Assembly: GCA_949358305.1 (NCBI GenBank)
Contig: OX442317.1
Coordinates: forward strand, 12,466,186 to 12,530,185
Reading direction: 5' to 3'
DNA from: Strigamia acuminata
Taxonomy: Eukaryota > Arthropoda > Chilopoda > Geophilomorpha > Linotaeniidae
DNA length: 64,000 nt
Shown here in pieces: positions 61,189 through 64,000 of the stretch (the stretch's first letter is position 1; each line of letters begins with the position of its first letter). The notes beneath the pieces were generated by a model. The model had not been told where the DNA came from, did no database searches, and saw only the letters and a list, made by a program, of their open reading frames with translations. Made by a program: the position numbers and the translations under genes.

Positions 61189-62059
61189 CTTCTTAGAGTA
61201 ACTAATACTATTCACTCTCTTAAAGTATATCGCTTCTTATACTAATACTCTTATACTAGTAATTGTGTTAGTATCCAATACCCCTGGGTCACAATGCAGA
61301 CAAGGAACCCACCAAAAGGTATCTTAACTCTATAAACCAATGAGGGACTTAACCCTTAATGGGTATCTTATAGTAAGAGAAGGTGTAAATGCTTCCCTAC
61401 CTGGGTAGTTCTGTGAAGCCTCTATTGTTGTCCAGCTGACTGGTCAAGCTTAACTAAGTTGAAGGAATCCCTTGTGTCTCGATCCCTTATGTCTAACCTG
61501 TCTCTACTAATCTCTCAAACTGACAAAAAATATCTATTCTATATTTCTTATAATATAACTGCTTTTCCCCCCATACTAGGTACTAGCAACTAGAATACCA
61601 CTGAACAATTCATGCAAAAGGTACAGAAAAGAAAAATACAATTCAAATTCACAATTGAAAATCTTAAAACTATATCTTCCTCCAGGTTGAAGAATCCCAC
61701 CAGTAGATTGCGTTGTGTCTTGCTTGTACAGTTGACCACCACACCAGTTCAGGCTCAAGCAGGCATCCAGCAGCAGGTTGACACTTCAAGACTCTTGTAG
61801 AAATCCTCATGGAAATGCTGCCCTGATGTTTGAAGAACTCAGCTTTCTTTCACTCCTGGCCTCTCAGGTGTACTGCAGTTGACCCTTGAATCCAGTTGAA
61901 TACTGACTGAAGCTCTCACAAGATGACACTGCATAATTCCAGCTCACACTTGTATATACATTAAGCTTAGTATGAAAACTGAATAAACACTAATGCCTTT
62001 CTTGTGTGCTGCTTGCTCCTTGATGTGGAAAATCACTGCATCCCTGTTTCAGTCATCCT
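61189..62059 (-). other. Untranslated leader of the outer element
   Basis: About 0.87 kb between the primer-binding site and the gag ATG. It has no conserved coding sequence; the longest sense frame is about 60 codons (61576-61758) and resembles nothing I know. It presumably holds packaging and dimerisation signals, but none is identifiable by eye. A sense CCCAG|GTAGGG near 61400 looks like a 5' splice site and is unsupported otherwise. Confidence 0.5.
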
Positions 62060-62077
62060 GGTTCACAGAAGGCACCA
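62060..62077 (-). other. Candidate primer-binding site, outer element
   Basis: In the sense direction reads TGGTGCCTTCTGTGAACC, starting 15 bases after the end of the 5' LTR. TGG pairs with tRNA CCA. The first 11 bases would pair with a tRNA whose acceptor stem starts GCCTTCT and ends AGAAGGC-A-CCA, a pattern seen in some elongator tRNA-Met; this assignment is inferred. The 15-base spacing is longer than the inner element's four. Confidence 0.6.
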
Positions 62078-62092
62078 GAAAAACAACTGCTC

Positions 62093-63640
62093 TGTTGCTA
62101 ATCAGCATGGCAGTGTGTTAAGGATTATGGCTCAGCAGCCATCTTGTTTGATGTATAGTGGTAACTGATGGTAAAATATGTGGTTTCTTCTACCTTGCAT
62201 GAATTCCCTGAATTTCCATGTTGAAAGATCATTCTTTCCTTGTCTGGATTGCTGGGAAGTTGTTGATCAGTAGTAGTTTATCTAGTTGGCCCAGGAACCC
62301 AGCTGGGTGGGGAAAAGAGTGTTTTTTCCTACTCTTCCATTAGGCCTAAGGCAAGAACACTAAGAGAGAGGAAAAGAACAACTTCTTTATATAACTTCTT
62401 TGAAAGAACTCTGATACAATACACACGAGCATGTGCCAACAAAGATCATACACTTTAAACAATCATAGGTCAACCAAACAAGTGTTGGAGCTGACCCTTT
62501 AACAATAAGATCATCAATAAAAACACTAGAAACCTTTAAGGCTTCTGTACATAAGAAGAGTAACAATGTATGCTGGTCCCAATAGGTTTCCTTATTTGGT
62601 TCCAGCTTAAACCTAAATACATTTGATTAATTACTTACAATTCAAGTTAGAGCTTACAAAGAATTACTGATAGTCCTAGAGCAATAAAAACAAGGTACAT
62701 AGTAGATAGAATACATTGAAATATGATCACTATACATAAATACTGCTTCAGATTTAGCCCTAGAAGCCAACAGCCAATTAGATTGCTTAAAGCTTGAAAA
62801 CCCTGAGAATTAATATTTTTCCAACTTTAAACCTAACAGAAAAATTGCTAATGTACATTAATATTCCTTAAATATTAATAGAATAATTAACAAATATTAA
62901 AACCCATGATATCTGACTATTTTCAGATCTAAACAACCTTCAGTGCAGCATTGAAACCAACATGGCTTCCTCATTGTCAAGGATTGGAGGCAAGCACTGC
63001 ATTTCAAAGCTAGGAACAACTAGGCATGTGATTACAGGTATTTCCATATTAAATTATCTTAATATTAACTAACTAACTCATTCTAAGATGTTGCAGGCAA
63101 CTGACATTGCCTGTAACAATGTACAGATACAAGGATGCACTTTTAGGCTTAAAGGTGCACCCCGCGAAGTTTGCGGCCCTCGTAGCGCCTCAACCGTAGG
63201 TCCTAAAATTCTGCTCTATAGCCCATTGGAAAGAGCATGAAAAACTCTACAAAATGGTATATTTTACGGATTTTTAGGATAACTTTTTGATATTGAATTT
63301 AACACTTTTTCCTTTCAGGTTAGCAGCTAAGAAATACAAATCAACTCAAATAAAGAAACAAGAAGAGCTCAACTACTATACCAGCCTCAACATATGCAAG
63401 ATTTGAAGGTAATAAAATATATTTAACTTAACTGTATAAATTAAATAACTAGAATAATCTGAATCCATGTCTTTCAGATCTACTGTGAAGAGCTTTTGTG
63501 ATGGCTCAAGCACAACTCGCATCACTTTGAAGAGCGGTAATTTCAGATGAGTAACTCTTTGATTCCAGTCAATAAGAATTAAATTGAAACAAAATTCCTC
63601 CTTTTCAGATTTGCATCATTTCCTGTTGCAATTCGCAACA
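62093..63640 (-). repeat. Outer element LTR (sense 5' LTR)
   Basis: 1548-bp copy of 48444-49991, bordered by TG on the left and CA on the right, then TTTG of the satellite. The sense start carries the inverted repeat TGTTGC-GAATT-GCAACA (63624-63640). The promoter for the genomic RNA lies here. R and U5 would be roughly the last 270 bases in the sense direction. Confidence 0.96.
62387..62394 (-). promoter_or_regulatory. TATA box of the outer element promoter
   Basis: TTATATAA; in the sense direction TATATAAAG is followed about 31-33 bases later by TCTCTTAGTG, an initiator-like start. This would place the RNA start near 62360. Confidence 0.55.
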
Positions 63641-63644
63641 TTTG
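63641..63644. repeat. Target-site duplication of outer element, right copy (TTTG)
   Basis: TTTG directly after the terminal CA of the right LTR, matching 48440-48443. Confidence 0.93.
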
Positions 63645-64000
63645 TGCTAAGTCAACTGTGATGAGATCAAAAGTCTATTCTCCCAAATCATTTCTTGGAT
63701 GTTGCTAAAACTTACATTAAAGCTTTCTACTAAGGTTTAAACACTATTTCAGAACATTCAGAGACATTGGTCTTGTGATGTTTGTGCTAAGTCAACTGTG
63801 ATGAGATCAAAAGTCTATTCTCCCAAATCATTGCTTGGATGTTGCTAAAACTTACATTAAAGCTTTCTACTAAGGTTTAAACACTATTTCAAAACATTCA
63901 GAGACATTGGTCTTGTGATGTTTGTGCTAAGTCAACTGTGATGAGATCAAAAGTCTATTCTCCCAAATCATTGCTTGGATGTTGCTAAAACTTACATTGA
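63641..64000. repeat. Satellite DNA array (right part)
   Basis: The same satellite resumes within the interrupted monomer at TTTGTGCTAAGTCAACTG and continues off the window. The order of subtypes (CATTTCTTGG, then AAAGCTTTC with CAGAAC, then AAAGCTTTC with CAAAAC, then CATTGA) equals that after the same subtype elsewhere, for example 46861-47230. The insertion therefore sits cleanly inside one higher-order unit. Confidence 0.97.

Larger units (their letters stand above)
48444..63640 (-). mobile_element. BEL/Pao LTR retrotransposon (outer element), inserted in satellite
   Basis: Complete LTR retrotransposon of 15197 bp, including a 5738-bp nested insertion; without that insertion and its extra 4-bp duplication it is 9455 bp. 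Identical-looking 1548-bp direct repeats bound it, starting TG and ending CA, with a TTTG target duplication. Genes lie on the minus strand, so the sense 5' LTR is 62093-63640 and the sense 3' LTR is 48444-49991. The order Gag (DUF1759-like) - zinc knuckles - aspartic protease (DUF1758-like) - RT - RNase H - integrase - DUF5641-like tail is diagnostic of BEL/Pao, known as animal retrotransposons (Belpaoviridae). No envelope-like ORF is visible. The only break in the gag-pol frame is the nested insertion, so the element was probably intact and young when hit. This copy can no longer make its polyprotein in one piece. Confidence 0.96.

Noticed and set aside
48444-63640. Envelope gene (retrovirus-like)
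   Set aside because: No open frame between the pol stop (50044) and the LTR, and none elsewhere in the element with signal or membrane features.

Overview
This window is eukaryotic, almost certainly metazoan, repeat-rich chromosomal DNA. It holds a long tandem satellite array interrupted by one nested pair of LTR retrotransposons. The metazoan call rests on the BEL/Pao Gag-Pol polyprotein, a superfamily known essentially from animals. The near-nucleosome-length, AT-rich, higher-order satellite suggests centromeric or pericentromeric heterochromatin. I see no host protein-coding gene, rRNA, tRNA or CRISPR array.

Layout. (1) 1-48443: head-to-tail satellite, roughly 340 monomers in two main length classes (about 140 and 147 bp) with an irregular higher-order pattern. 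(2) 48444-63640: a BEL/Pao retrotransposon on the minus strand. It has two 1548-bp LTRs that read as identical and a 4-bp target duplication TTTG. Reading down the minus strand it carries a leader with a primer-binding site, Gag (TG-rich 12-bp repeats, DUF1759-like domain, zinc knuckles), then protease, reverse transcriptase, RNase H, integrase and a DUF5641-like tail. (3) 54146-59883: a second LTR element on the plus strand, inserted into the Gag zinc-knuckle region of the first. It has two 586-bp LTRs that read as identical and a 4-bp duplication ATTT. Its interior of about 4.6 kb has no recognisable retrotransposon genes, so it looks like a large non-autonomous element (LARD-like). (4) 63641-64000: the satellite resumes in exactly the phase at which it stopped.

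Order of events: the satellite was homogenised, the BEL/Pao element inserted, then the non-autonomous element inserted into it. Both insertions look recent, because the LTR pairs are identical by eye and the outer reading frame has no other break. The two elements share several terminal signals (TGGTGCC primer site, LTR start TGTTGCGA with a terminal hairpin, GCCGGCARCGC just upstream of the 3' LTR, 4-bp duplications). The inner element may therefore use BEL/Pao machinery of the kind encoded by its host element. That relationship, and the pyrimidine tract where a polypurine tract is expected, are the most interesting points in the window.
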